DNA of 64,000 nucleotides from Qipengyuania spongiae (GCF_026168555.1 NZ_CP092471.1:1994501-2058500); one strand, 5' to 3'. Counted from the stretch's first letter, positions 17,582-28,933 are shown. Made by a program: numbers and translations. The notes: a model not told the origin generated them from the letters alone.

Positions 17582-20413
17582 TCAGGTGCAATCGCCGCGG
17601 GCGGCCGCACCACCATCGGCGAGACCCAGCGCGATCGTCACCAGCGCTTCCTGCTGGACTTGGTGACGGCTGGCGAAGCCGGTGGCTGGCGAAGCCGCGA
17701 CCTCGCGACCGGCATAGCACGGACGCATCCCGTCCTTGCCCGCCGCGCTTGCCGCTTCCTCGATCAGGCGATCGACGAAGAACCATGCGCCGTTGTTCTT
17801 CGGCTCTTCCTGGCACCAGACGATCTGTTCGAGGTTGGGCATCCGCTCGATGCGCGCCGCCAGCGGTTCGCCGGGGAAGGGATAGAGCTGTTCGATCCGC
17901 ACGATCGAGACATCTTCGAGACCTTCCTTGTCGCGGCGTTCCATGAGGTCGTAGGCGACCTTGCCGCTGCACAGGACAAGGCGCTTCACCTTCTCATCCG
18001 CGATTTCCTTCATGTCGGACTTGATCCGCATGAAATGGGTGTCGCCGACGAACTCCCTCGCGTCCGATTTCGCCAGCGGATGGCGCAGCAGGCTCTTGGG
18101 CGTCATGATGACCAGCGGCTTGCGGAACGGACGCAGCATCTGACGGCGCAGAACGTGGAAATAGTTCGCCGGCGTGGTGATGTTGCAGACCTGGATATTG
18201 TCGTTCGCGCAGAGCTGGAGGAAGCGCTCGAGCCGGGCCGAGCTGTGTTCCGGCCCCTGACCCTCGTAGCCATGGGGCAGCAGCAGGACGAGCCCGTTGG
18301 CGCGCAACCACTTGACCTCGCCGCTGGCAATGAACTGGTCGATCATGATCTGAGCGCCGTTCGCGAAATCGCCGAACTGCGCTTCCCACATCACCAGCGT
18401 CTTGGGGTCGGCCATGGCGAAGCCGTATTCGAAGCCGAGCACACCGTATTCCGACAGGATGCTGTCATACACCTCGAACTTGCCGTGGGGCAGGGTTGCG
18501 AGGGGCACGTATTTGCGTTCGTCGTTCTGGTCGGTCCAGATCGCGTGCCGCTGGCTGAAGGTGCCACGGCCCGAATCCTGACCGGACAGGCGAACGCCGT
18601 ATCCCTCGGTCACGAGGCTGCCGAAGGCCAGCGCCTCGCCAGTGGCCCAGTCGAAACCTTCGCCGGTCTCGAACATCTTGCGCTTGGCATCGAGCACGCG
18701 GCCCAGCGTCTTGTGGATCTGGATGTCTTCCGGAACCGTCGTCAGCGTGCGGCCGAGGCTGTCGAACAGCTTCTTGCCGAGCGCGGTGTCGACATTGCGG
18801 CGCGCGGTTTCGGGATCGGCCGGTTTGGAAAGGCCAGCCCAGCGACCGCCGAACCAGTCGGCCTCGTTGGGCTTGTAGCTCTTGGCCGCCTCGAAATCCT
18901 CTTCGAGCCGTGCGGTGAATTCGTCGATCAGCCCGTCGGCATAGGCGTCGTCGATCACGCCTTCCTGGAGGAGGCGGTCCGAATAAAGCTTGCTAACCTT
19001 GGGATGCTGGCCGATTTCCTTGTACATCAGCGGCTGAGTGAAACTCGGCTCGTCGCCCTCGTTGTGGCCGAAGCGGCGATAGCACCACATGTCGATGACG
19101 ATGTCGCGGCCGAAGGTATGACGGTATTCGATCGCCAGCTTGCAGGCGAAGGTGACCGCCTCGGGATCGTCGCCGTTGACGTGGAGGATCGGCGCCTGGA
19201 CGCCCTTCGCGACATCGCTCGGATAGGGGGAGCTGCGCGCGAATTTCGGGCTGGTGGTGAACCCGATCTGGTTGTTGATGACGAAGTGGAGGCAGCCGCC
19301 GGTGTTGTAGCCACGAATGCCCGAAAGGCCGAAGCATTCCCATACGATGCCCTGACCGGCAAAGGCCGCATCGCCGTGGATCAGCACCGGCAGCACCTGT
19401 TCGTGCTTTTTCAGGTCGTCGCGGATCGCCTGTTGCGCGCGCGCCTTGCCGAGGACGACCGGATTGACCGCCTCGAGATGGCTGGGGTTGGGGACCAGCG
19501 ACATGTGCACGGAAATGCCGTCGAACTCTCGGTCGGTGCTCGTGCCGAGATGGTATTTGACGTCGCCCGAGCCGCCGACGTCGTCGGGGTTGGCGCTGCC
19601 GCCCTGGAACTCGTGGAAGATGACCTTGTAGGGCTTGGCCATGACGTTGGCGAGAACGTTCAGCCGGCCGCGGTGGGCCATGCCGTAGATGATCTCGCGC
19701 ACGCCCATCTGACCGCCATACTTGATCACCGCCTCGAGCGCGGGGATCATGCTCTCGCCGCCGTCCAGGCCGAAGCGCTTGGTCCCGACATATTTCTTGC
19801 CGAGGAACTTCTCGTACTGCTCGCCCCGGATCACCGCGGCGAGGATCGCCTTCTTGCCTTCGTCGGTGAACTGGATCGTCTCTTCGGGGGTTTCGAAGCG
19901 GTCCTGAAGGAAGCGTCGTTCCTTCAGGTCCGATATGTGCATGTATTCGAGGCCGACCTTGCCGCAATAGGTCTGGCGCAGCGCGCTATAAAGTTCGCCG
20001 ATCGTGACCCAGCCGAACCCGAACACCCCGCCGACGAAAACCTCGAGATTCTCCTCGCCCTCGAAACCGTGACCGGCGAGCGTGAGGTCCTCGGGGATTT
20101 CGCGCAGCGTCAGACCCAGCGGGTCGAGATCGGCGGCCAGATGCCCGCGCACCCGGAAGGTGCGCACCAGCATCATGGCGCGGTTGGAATCATCCGAGGC
20201 CTTTTCGAGCGCCTTCCCGTCAAGCTGCTTGCCGGCGGATTTGGCGGCTTGGGCCACGGCCAGGCGCATCTGCGTGGGATCGAGCGCCTGGACGAGATCC
20301 TCGCCCGACTCGACGACCTCGTTCAGCCAATTGGGCCGCGCCCAGCTGGGGCCGGGCTGGGGGCCTTCCTGTGCGCCCAGCTCGGGAAGGAAATCGTGGC
20401 TTTCGTTACCCAT
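17582..20413 (-). CDS. sucA: 2-oxoglutarate dehydrogenase E1
   Basis: 943 residues, the thiamine-diphosphate E1 subunit that decarboxylates 2-oxoglutarate. Recognisable segments include MAHRGRLNVLANVMAKP, VLIHGDAAFAGQGIVWE (ThDP/Mg site), FGHNEGDEPSFTQPLMY and the C-terminal LVLCSGKVAYDLMERR. ATG 20411-20413 was chosen over a longer upstream frame, as MGNESHDFLPELG is the usual family start. An 84-base gap with a stem-loop (20454-20487) separates it from sucD. Confidence 0.96.
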   Translation of the reverse strand: MGNESHDFLPELGAQEGPQPGPSWARPNWLNEVVESGEDLVQALDPTQMRLAVAQAAKSAGKQLDGKALEKASDDSNRAMMLVRTFRVRGHLAADLDPLGLTLREIPEDLTLAGHGFEGEENLEVFVGGVFGFGWVTIGELYSALRQTYCGKVGLEYMHISDLKERRFLQDRFETPEETIQFTDEGKKAILAAVIRGEQYEKFLGKKYVGTKRFGLDGGESMIPALEAVIKYGGQMGVREIIYGMAHRGRLNVLANVMAKPYKVIFHEFQGGSANPDDVGGSGDVKYHLGTSTDREFDGISVHMSLVPNPSHLEAVNPVVLGKARAQQAIRDDLKKHEQVLPVLIHGDAAFAGQGIVWECFGLSGIRGYNTGGCLHFVINNQIGFTTSPKFARSSPYPSDVAKGVQAPILHVNGDDPEAVTFACKLAIEYRHTFGRDIVIDMWCYRRFGHNEGDEPSFTQPLMYKEIGQHPKVSKLYSDRLLQEGVIDDAYADGLIDEFTARLEEDFEAAKSYKPNEADWFGGRWAGLSKPADPETARRNVDTALGKKLFDSLGRTLTTVPEDIQIHKTLGRVLDAKRKMFETGEGFDWATGEALAFGSLVTEGYGVRLSGQDSGRGTFSQRHAIWTDQNDERKYVPLATLPHGKFEVYDSILSEYGVLGFEYGFAMADPKTLVMWEAQFGDFANGAQIMIDQFIASGEVKWLRANGLVLLLPHGYEGQGPEHSSARLERFLQLCANDNIQVCNITTPANYFHVLRRQMLRPFRKPLVIMTPKSLLRHPLAKSDAREFVGDTHFMRIKSDMKEIADEKVKRLVLCSGKVAYDLMERRDKEGLEDVSIVRIEQLYPFPGEPLAARIERMPNLEQIVWCQEEPKNNGAWFFVDRLIEEAASAAGKDGMRPCYAGREVAASPATGFASRHQVQQEALVTIALGLADGGAAARGDCT

Positions 20414-20453
20414 TTTGCAAACCTCTCGCGCTCCTGAACGGTCGAGCAGCGCA

Positions 20454-20487
20454 GGCGGTCCCAAATCGTGCCGAATGGGAGACCGCC
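20454..20487 (-). other. Intercistronic stem-loop between sucD and sucA
   Basis: GGCGGTC at 20454-20460 and GACCGCC at 20481-20487 are perfect 7-bp inverted arms, with CCA/TGG extending the stem inside. There is no U-run. It lies in the 84-base gap between sucD and sucA and may be a message-processing or stability element. Confidence 0.4.
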
Positions 20488-20497
20488 ACAATCAGTG

Positions 20498-21384
20498 TCA
20501 GGCGAGTTCCTTGAGCATCGCGTCGAGAGTGGTCCCGAGTTCGCTCGGGCTGGGTGAGACGCGGATGCCCGCATCTTCCATCGCCGCGATCTTGTCGTCC
20601 GCGCCGCCTTGGCCGCCCGACACGATCGCGCCGGCATGACCCATGCGGCGGCCCGGAGGCGCCGTGCGGCCTGCGATGAAGCCGACCATCGGCTTGCTGC
20701 GACCCTTGGCGGCCTGTTCCTTGATGAAGGCTGCGGCCTCTTCTTCCGCGCTGCCGCCGATTTCGCCGATCATGATGATCGACTTGGTCTCGTCGTCATC
20801 GAGGAAGAGGTCGAGCACGTCGATGAAGTTCGTGCCGTTGACCGGATCGCCGCCGATCCCGACCGCGGTGGTCTGGCCCAGGCCCACCTGCGTGGTCTGG
20901 TGCACGGCCTCGTAGGTCAGCGTGCCCGAGCGGCTGACCACGCCGACCGAACCCTTCTGGAAGATCGAGCCGGGCATGATGCCGATCTTGCACTCGCCGG
21001 GCGTCAGCACGCCGGGGCAGTTCGGACCGATCAACCGGCTGTTCGAGCCTTCGAGCGCGGCCTTCACACGCACCATGTCGAGCACCGGAATGCCTTCGGT
21101 GATGGTGACGATCAGCGGAATCTCTGCATCGATCGCCTCGCAGATCGCGTCGGCGGCGAAGGGCGGCGGAACGTAGATCACCGAGGCATCGGCACCGGTT
21201 TCGGCCTTGGCTTCCTTCACCGTGTTGAAGTTCGGCAGACCAATATGCTTCGTGCCGCCCTTACCCGGCGTCACGCCCGCGACCATCTGCGTCCCGTAAT
21301 CGAGCGCCTGCTGGGTGTGGAAGGTGCCGGTGTCGCCGGTCATCCCCTGAGTGATGACCTTCGTGTTCTTGTCTACGAGGATGC

Positions 21385-21388
<4 letters not shown>
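20498..21388 (-). CDS. sucD: Succinyl-CoA synthetase alpha subunit
   Basis: 296 residues. The CoA-binding Rossmann domain starts at [18 protein letters not shown], and the phosphorylated active-site His is in [13 protein letters not shown]. It makes succinate and ATP/GTP from succinyl-CoA together with the beta subunit SucC. No sucC gene is adjacent: a small exported protein gene occupies the upstream place and overlaps the ATG by four bases (ATGA). SucC must be encoded elsewhere. Confidence 0.95.
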
Positions 21389-23123
<1,735 letters not shown>

Positions 23124-25088
23124 TTACCCGAAAACGTGGCGGATGTTGTCGCTCTCTCGGTCCTGCGCGAGCAGCATCGCCGCGAGATAGTCGGGCACAG
23201 GGCGGCTGAAATAATAACCCTGTCCGAGATTGCATCCCGCATCGCGGACGGCGCTCACCTGTTCGATGGTTTCCAGTCCCTCGGCGACGATATCCATGTC
23301 GAGGGTAGCGGCCATCTGGCTGACCGCGCGGATGATCGCATCGCTCTTGCGGCCCACATTGGGCCCGGAGACGAAGCTGCGGTCGACCTTGATCTTCGAG
23401 AACGGCCATTTGTTGATGTAGCCGAGCGAGGAATAGCCGGTCCCGAAATCGTCCAATGCGAAGCGCACGCCCACGGCCGACAATTCCTCGATGAACGAAA
23501 CGACGGTCGGACTGTCCTCGAGGAACAGCGTCTCGGTGACTTCCAGCTCGAGCCGGGTAGGTGAGAGGCCTGCGTCGCGCAGCGAGTTCAGAATGCCCAG
23601 CGCGGCGCCGGGGGCCTTGATCTGCAACGGCGAGAGGTTGACCGCCAGCGTGATGTCGTCCGGCCATTGCGCCGCGGCCCGCGCGGCTTGAGCCGTGATC
23701 CAGTTGCCGAGCGTGACGATCGCGCCGGTTTCCTCCGCGACGGGGATGAACTCGTCGGGCCGCAATTCACCCTTTTCGGGGTGGAACCACCGCACCAGGG
23801 CTTCGAAGGACCGGATCTTGCCGGTGGCCAGATCGATGATCGGCTGGAAGAATATCGACAGTTCGTCACGCTGCAGCGCGGCGCGCAATTCGCCCTCGAT
23901 CTCGCGTCGGCGAACGAGTTCGCGAGTCATCGAGCTGTCGAAGAAGGCCACCTGGTTCTTGCCGTTGGCCTTGGCGTGATAGAGCGCCAGATCGGCGTGC
24001 TGCATGAAGGATTCGGCGTCCTCGCCGTCCTCGGGCATGGCCGCTATCCCGACCGAGGCCTTCACCTCGAGTCGCTCGTCCTGGAAACGGATGGGTCGAT
24101 TGATCTCGTTCAGGATCCGCGTCGCCAGTCGTTCGCAGGCGCGCTTTTCCTCGACTTCGCACAGCATCACGAACTCGTCGCCGCCGAACCGCGCCACGAC
24201 GCCGTTCTGCGGGACAATGTCCGCCAGCCGCGCGCCGATTTCGGCGAGGACCTTGTCGCCCGTCTGATGGCCGAGCAGATCGTTGACTTCCTTGAACCGG
24301 TCGATGTCGATCCAGAACATGGCAAGCGACCGGTCCCCGAGGCCGGCGATCGCTTCCTCGAGATGATGGTTGAGTCCGGCACGGTTGGCCAGTTTGGTCA
24401 CCACGTCCGTTCGCGCGAGTATCTGCATGCTCTCGGCAAGTTGACGGCTCTTCTCTGCCGAAGAGATCGATTCACGAAGCACTCGGAAGACGCTGAGCGT
24501 GATGCTGGCCATGGCCGGCAACAGCAAGAGCATGTTGACCGCCAGCAGATACATGGCGAGTCCACCGATCCAGAGGCAGGCGACCATGATCGGAAGCGCG
24601 ACCCAGGCGAGCTGGCTCAGCGCCAGGACCGGGCGTCCGGCGTTGCGCGCGCAGATGCCCGTGCCGTATCCTACGGCATTGGCCACCATGAGCAGTTCGA
24701 TGCCGGCGGGCAGGTCCATCACCATGGTGGCCGCCGCGATGATGCCGATCATTCCGGCATAGGACAGGGCTCCTATCTCGTAGACGATCTCGAGCCAGCG
24801 TATGTTGAAGGACTTTTCGCTTCGCGGCAGGAGATCCGCAAGGATCACCCGGGCCACCGCCACGATCGCCAGAATCGCCGAAAAGGCGTAGAGCAAGCGC
24901 TCGCCGCTGAGATAAGCGGCAGCGAGGCTCGACACGATGCCGTTGATCGCTCCGATCGCGAGGCTGCTCGGATGGGTGTAAAGGGTCTTGACGAGAAGAA
25001 GCCGAACGCGATCGGTCAGCGCATCGTCATCCTTGTCGGGGATGGGGAGCAGTTCGAGCTCGTGGGTTCCGTGACGCTTCGTCATCAT
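23124..25088 (-). CDS. Membrane-bound GGDEF/EAL protein (cyclic-di-GMP turnover)
   Basis: 654 residues. Residues about 40-200 hold five or six hydrophobic segments, a membrane sensor region of unknown ligand. The GGDEF domain (about 220-385) has an intact RFGGDEFVML site at 302-306, and the EAL domain (about 400-640) has SFEALVRW (429-431) and LDDFGTGYSS. Both active-site motifs are complete, so cyclase and phosphodiesterase activity are both possible. The inhibitory RxxD site normally placed before GGDEF is absent (PQNGVVARF instead). It is a single gene without neighbours of clear linkage; the adjacent 124-residue gene is on the same strand upstream. Confidence 0.92.
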   Translation of the reverse strand: MMTKRHGTHELELLPIPDKDDDALTDRVRLLLVKTLYTHPSSLAIGAINGIVSSLAAAYLSGERLLYAFSAILAIVAVARVILADLLPRSEKSFNIRWLEIVYEIGALSYAGMIGIIAAATMVMDLPAGIELLMVANAVGYGTGICARNAGRPVLALSQLAWVALPIMVACLWIGGLAMYLLAVNMLLLLPAMASITLSVFRVLRESISSAEKSRQLAESMQILARTDVVTKLANRAGLNHHLEEAIAGLGDRSLAMFWIDIDRFKEVNDLLGHQTGDKVLAEIGARLADIVPQNGVVARFGGDEFVMLCEVEEKRACERLATRILNEINRPIRFQDERLEVKASVGIAAMPEDGEDAESFMQHADLALYHAKANGKNQVAFFDSSMTRELVRRREIEGELRAALQRDELSIFFQPIIDLATGKIRSFEALVRWFHPEKGELRPDEFIPVAEETGAIVTLGNWITAQAARAAAQWPDDITLAVNLSPLQIKAPGAALGILNSLRDAGLSPTRLELEVTETLFLEDSPTVVSFIEELSAVGVRFALDDFGTGYSSLGYINKWPFSKIKVDRSFVSGPNVGRKSDAIIRAVSQMAATLDMDIVAEGLETIEQVSAVRDAGCNLGQGYYFSRPVPDYLAAMLLAQDRESDNIRHVFG

Positions 25089-25169
25089 CCTGATTATTTA
25101 TCCGGAACCGTCGAAATTTGGTTAACGCCTGTGCCGGGAAATTCCGCGTAAAGGGCAAACCCATCGCAT

Positions 25170-25544
25170 TCAAACTGTTAACGCTGGTCCATCGGGGCGA
25201 AACAGACGTTCGGCGAGCCGGCGATCGAGTGCGCGGCAGATTCCGAGCCACCATTCGTAGGATTGACGGTCGGCCGCAAAGAATGCGGCTTCGGCTTGCT
25301 TGTGGGCCTCGCGCGCTGCGCCGATCCCATGCTCTGCGAAGTGGCGCAGGGCGGCCTTCAGAAGCAGATCCTGCTGGTCGAGCCCGAAGGCATGATAGGC
25401 GGCGAGGTCGTATTGCCCCTTCCCGGAAGCGCGCCGGAATGCCCCCGGATTGTCGTTGGCCGGGCGGCCCACCGGCCTGCGCGAGAGGATCCGCGCCACC
25501 GGAGACTTCGCGGCCGAGCGGGCAGCGGCGAAATGGATTGACAT
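25170..25544 (-). CDS. Conserved hypothetical protein, 124 residues
   Basis: 124 residues. A basic N-terminal stretch with RPVGRPANDNPGAFRRA is followed by helical segments (LAAYHAFGLDQQDLLLKAALRHFAEHGIGAAREAH) and a Trp-containing SYEWWLGICRALDRRLAERLF. No signal peptide or membrane helix. The composition resembles its high-GC neighbours, so it is native. Its stop codon overlaps a GTTAACGC element that recurs at 25119, upstream of the GGDEF/EAL gene. Function unknown. Confidence 0.65.
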   Translation of the reverse strand: MSIHFAAARSAAKSPVARILSRRPVGRPANDNPGAFRRASGKGQYDLAAYHAFGLDQQDLLLKAALRHFAEHGIGAAREAHKQAEAAFFAADRQSYEWWLGICRALDRRLAERLFRPDGPALTV

Positions 25545-25669
25545 GCAAGAGGCTCCGAAAGGCGGGCGTCTGTTCGACCGCCTTTGGTTAGGGGCGAGCG
25601 CGCTAAGGGTTCGTTCCGGAGCAGGGTTATGATGAGAGTAACCTTTTCCGCCTTCGCCCGCAAAAAAGC

Positions 25670-26773
25670 TCAGTCGCGCCGGTCGGCCCTGTCGATCCAG
25701 CGCCCGCTGCGCGCATATTCGGGCTTCACCTGTCCACCGCTTGGAAGCCGATCGTTCGTGGCCTTCGGCGGTGCAGGCAGCCCATCAGCCGGCGTTGCGG
25801 GCATCGGTGCCGCAACCGTTTCTGGAACCGGCGCGAGAGGAGCCGCCACCCCGCCGCGTGCAGGTGTGGTCGTGTCCGGCAGCGGGGCGAGCGAAACGGG
25901 CTCGCGCGGGCGGGGCGCGGCCAGCGGTTCGTCGCCGCGATAGGATATCGAGAACGCATCGGCCAGACCGGCCCGGCCCTTCCACCGGTAGAAGCGGTGG
26001 GCTCCGATCGATCCGATGAAGTCGAGGCTTGGGGCCCAATAGGGGTGGACCGCGTGGGTGTGGTAATGGGTCGCAGTGCCGACCGGGGTGAAGACGTCGC
26101 CCGCCAGCGCCGACAGCGCGACCGACTGCGCTACCGCCCAGCTGCGCCGCGAGGGCGTGCGGGCGAGGCTGCCGTCGCAGGTGAAGGTGAACTGGCAGCC
26201 CGTGCTGCGTTCCGATCCCTGGAAGACCACACCGCACACGCTTGCAGGGTAGGCCGGATGGGCGACGCGGTTCAGCACGACCTGCGCCACCGCACGTTGG
26301 CCTTCGTAGCTCTCGCTCGCCGCCTCGTAGTACACCGCCATGGAAAGGCATTGCAGCGCCCGCGCCTTGTCGAGGCCGCTGCCCGCGCTCTGAAAGGCGG
26401 GGGCGGCAAGGCCGGTCTTTTCCGGATCGTGGTCCGCGCCAAACGTGATCGTCTCGCCGCCGCTCGAGGCGCCGGCGCTGCGCAATTCCTCGACATCGAA
26501 GGCGAGGCGGGGCTGTTCTTCCACCCAGTAGAAGGCCGAACCGGGGAAGCTCTGCCCTGCGGTTTCGAACGGCATGGGGGTGAGCGCGGCACGTTCTTCG
26601 TCGAGACCGATCAGGCTACGCCAGCTTCCGCTCTGCGCGACCGTGGGCAAGGTCGCGGCCACCAGCAAAGCGCTCAGCGCCGCGATCCGCGTGCGCTGCG
26701 CCGGGCGCGGGTCCGGGCGCTTGCGGCGGCGTGGGGCGCCGGGCTGGGCGGGGGGGAGCGGGCTAGTCTGCAT
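25670..26773 (-). CDS. SleB-type cell wall hydrolase
   Basis: 367 residues from ATG 26771-26773. A cytoplasmic basic tail (PRRRKRPDPRP) and one membrane helix (about 28-46) lead to a linker. The Hydrolase_2 (SleB) domain then spans about 150-265: LSMAVYYEAASESYEGQRAV with the catalytic Glu, then VLNRVAHPAYPASVC and TGCQFTFTCDG. A Pro-rich tail ends the protein. It should cut peptidoglycan in the periplasm. A GTG at 26801-26803, preceded by AAGGAAAGGATC, is an alternative start that adds ten residues. The gene is divergent from the TonB receptor gene. Confidence 0.85.
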   Translation of the reverse strand: MQTSPLPPAQPGAPRRRKRPDPRPAQRTRIAALSALLVAATLPTVAQSGSWRSLIGLDEERAALTPMPFETAGQSFPGSAFYWVEEQPRLAFDVEELRSAGASSGGETITFGADHDPEKTGLAAPAFQSAGSGLDKARALQCLSMAVYYEAASESYEGQRAVAQVVLNRVAHPAYPASVCGVVFQGSERSTGCQFTFTCDGSLARTPSRRSWAVAQSVALSALAGDVFTPVGTATHYHTHAVHPYWAPSLDFIGSIGAHRFYRWKGRAGLADAFSISYRGDEPLAAPRPREPVSLAPLPDTTTPARGGVAAPLAPVPETVAAPMPATPADGLPAPPKATNDRLPSGGQVKPEYARSGRWIDRADRRD

Positions 26774-26879
26774 CTGCGGTCCGGTTGCAGCCAATAGCGG
26801 CACGATCCTTTCCTTACCACTAATGCCGATCCTGCGGCGAGCCACGCGAAGCGCGGGTCCGGCCCCGGGTCGCCATGGC

Positions 26880-26904
26880 GGGACAAGGCGCTTGCCGCTG
26901 TCCC
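26880..26904. other. Hairpin in the SleB/TonB receptor intergenic region
   Basis: GGGACA at 26880-26885 pairs with TGTCCC at 26899-26904, and GGC/GCC pair inside. It is about 95 bases before the receptor start. No U-run follows, so it is a leader structure rather than a terminator. Function unknown. Confidence 0.35.
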
Positions 26905-26998
26905 TCGTTCGGGCCAAGGGCGCGCGCACATAGACGACGGACGGACGATCGAGAGCGCCCTCTCGCCGGTGCGCGTCCCGCCCGCTCCAGGAGATACC

Positions 26999-28861
26999 AT
27001 GTTCAAGCGACTGCTGTTTTTGACCGCTTCCCTCATTCCCGTTGCCGCGCAGGCGCAGGACACAGCCGATCGGGAGGAAAGCGCCGACACCATAACCGTG
27101 ACCGCCAACGGCCTTGCCACCGACATCGCCAATACCGGCCAGGCGGTGACGATCATCGACCGGGCCGAGATCGATTCCATCCAGGGCGCCGATCCCGTGC
27201 GCATCCTGCGCCGTGCACCCGGCTTGTCTATTTCGCGCACCGGTCCGGTCGGCGCGCAGACCAGCATCTTCGTGCGGGGTGCCGCGAACGAACAGCTTCT
27301 CGTGCTCATCGACGGGGTCCGGGTGGCCGACACCGCCGCGCCTTCGGGCGGCTACGATTTCGGCACCTTGCTCGCCTCGGGCGTGGGCAAGTTCGACCTG
27401 CTGCGCGGATCCAACTCCACTATCTGGGGATCGGATGCGGTGGGCGGCGTGCTCGATATCTCCACCCGAGGGCGGACGGGGATCGAGGGGAGTGTCGAAT
27501 ACGGCGCGCGCGACACGGTGACCACCGGCGCCACCGGCGGGGTGGCGGGCGACAGCTATTTCGCCGGCCTCAACGCCAACTGGTTCCGGACCGACGGCTT
27601 TTCCGCCGCCGCCAACGGCACCGAGCGCGACGGGTTCGAGCAGTTCTCGCTCGGCGGTTCGGCCTTCCTCGACGTGACGCCCACGCTCGAGATGTTCGTC
27701 AACGGTCGTTATGCGACCGGCGATCTCGACATCGACGGGTTTCCCGCGCCCGCCTTCGCGCTCGCCGACACGGCCGAGACGCAGGAGACCGAGCAGTATT
27801 CGGGCGCGGTCGGCTTCAACTATTACGGGCAGGACCTGACCCTGCGCGGTTCTTATTCGCTGTCCGATACCGAGCGCGAGAATTTCGACCGCGCGGTTTC
27901 CGACCTGCCGAGCTTCGCCAGCGACGGCCGCTCGGACCGCCTTTCATTGCGCGGCGAATACCGGCTGATCGGCGGCCTCGTCATCGCCGCAGGGGCCGAG
28001 CACGAATGGACCTCCTACGAAACCTCCTTCGACACGCGCGCCGAGGCGGAGATCACCGGCGCCTACACCCAGTTCGGCTGGGTCCTGGGCGGGCTGGCCG
28101 CGCATGTCGGCGGGCGGATCGACGATCACGACCGTTTCGGCACCGAAGCGAGCTTCGGCGGCGATCTCAGCTACGCGCTCGGCAGCGACTGGCGCCTGCG
28201 CGCGAGCGTGGGGGAGGGCTTCAAGGCGCCGACCCTGTTCCAGCTGTTCTCGGACTTCGGCAACACCGCGCTCCAGCCCGAGCGCAGCACCAGCTACGAT
28301 ATCGGTCTCGAGCGCGGATCGCGCCGCGAGGGGCTGCATCTCGCCGCCACCGCCTTCCGCCGCGACAGTGAGGATCTGATCGCCTTCGTCTCGTGCTTCG
28401 GATCGACCGCGCCGCTCTGCAACGACCGCCCTTTCGGCACCTACGACAATGTCGCACGCGCGCGTTCGCAGGGCTTCGAATTCGAAGCCGGCGCCGATGT
28501 CCTGCCCGGCCTGCGGCTCTCGGGTGTGGCGACCGTGCTCGATGCCGAGGATCGCATATCGGGCTTCGATCTCGCGCGGCGGCCGGACTATTTCGCCACG
28601 CTGTTCGCCGACTACACGACCGGTTTCGGCCTCGCCCTCGGCGCGGATCTGCGCCTTGTCGGCGACAGTTTCGATGATGCCGCGAACACGGTCGGGCTCG
28701 ACGGCTACGAGGTATTCGACCTGCGCGCCGCATACGACGTCACCGAGCGCTACCAGCTGTTCGGGCGGATCGAGAACCTGTTCGATGCCGATTACCAGAC
28801 CGCCGCGGGCTACGCGACGGCGGGGCGGGGCGCTTTCGTCGGCGTTCGGGCGCGGATGTAG
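26999..28861 (+). CDS. TonB-dependent outer-membrane receptor, BtuB-like
   Basis: 620 residues from ATG 26999 with CAGGAG five bases before it. A signal peptide of about 20 residues ends AQAQ. The TonB box region (DTITVTANG), the plug domain (about 40-150, with GVRVADTAAPSGGYDFGTLL and LRGSNSTIWGSDAVGGVLDI) and the beta-barrel follow. The short barrel and plug are closest in style to BtuB and small ferric receptors. Vitamin B12 is only an inference, and no cobalamin riboswitch is seen upstream. Unlike most barrels it ends in RARM rather than an aromatic residue. An hairpin at 26880-26904 lies in its leader region. Confidence 0.85.
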   Translation: MFKRLLFLTASLIPVAAQAQDTADREESADTITVTANGLATDIANTGQAVTIIDRAEIDSIQGADPVRILRRAPGLSISRTGPVGAQTSIFVRGAANEQLLVLIDGVRVADTAAPSGGYDFGTLLASGVGKFDLLRGSNSTIWGSDAVGGVLDISTRGRTGIEGSVEYGARDTVTTGATGGVAGDSYFAGLNANWFRTDGFSAAANGTERDGFEQFSLGGSAFLDVTPTLEMFVNGRYATGDLDIDGFPAPAFALADTAETQETEQYSGAVGFNYYGQDLTLRGSYSLSDTERENFDRAVSDLPSFASDGRSDRLSLRGEYRLIGGLVIAAGAEHEWTSYETSFDTRAEAEITGAYTQFGWVLGGLAAHVGGRIDDHDRFGTEASFGGDLSYALGSDWRLRASVGEGFKAPTLFQLFSDFGNTALQPERSTSYDIGLERGSRREGLHLAATAFRRDSEDLIAFVSCFGSTAPLCNDRPFGTYDNVARARSQGFEFEAGADVLPGLRLSGVATVLDAEDRISGFDLARRPDYFATLFADYTTGFGLALGADLRLVGDSFDDAANTVGLDGYEVFDLRAAYDVTERYQLFGRIENLFDADYQTAAGYATAGRGAFVGVRARM

Positions 28862-28906
28862 TCCGCTCCATTTGGCGAAAAAGCGCTCTGGCAAGGCACC
28901 GATCAG

Positions 28907-28933
28907 GCCATGAAAGGTTGAGCCTTTCATGGC
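28907..28933 (+). promoter_or_regulatory. Hairpin enclosing the start codon of the 95-residue gene
   Basis: GCCATGAAAGG at 28907-28917 and CCTTTCATGGC at 28923-28933 form a perfect 11-bp stem with a 5-base loop. The ATG start of the following gene (28929-28931) lies in the 3' arm and the AAAGG that could act as ribosome site lies in the 5' arm. When folded, initiation should be blocked. There is no U-run, so it is not a normal terminator for the receptor gene. Confidence 0.6.

Noticed and set aside
17660-20437. Plus-strand open frame of 925 codons opposite sucA
   Set aside because: It is the antisense shadow of sucA: high GC at the third codon position keeps stops out. The translation has biased Arg/His/Leu/Asp composition and no recognisable domain.
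26981-27002. CCAGGAGATACC before the TonB receptor gene, similar to the B12 box of cobalamin riboswitches
   Set aside because: Only a short match that is explained by the ribosome site. The rest of the riboswitch core is missing in the 190 bases upstream.
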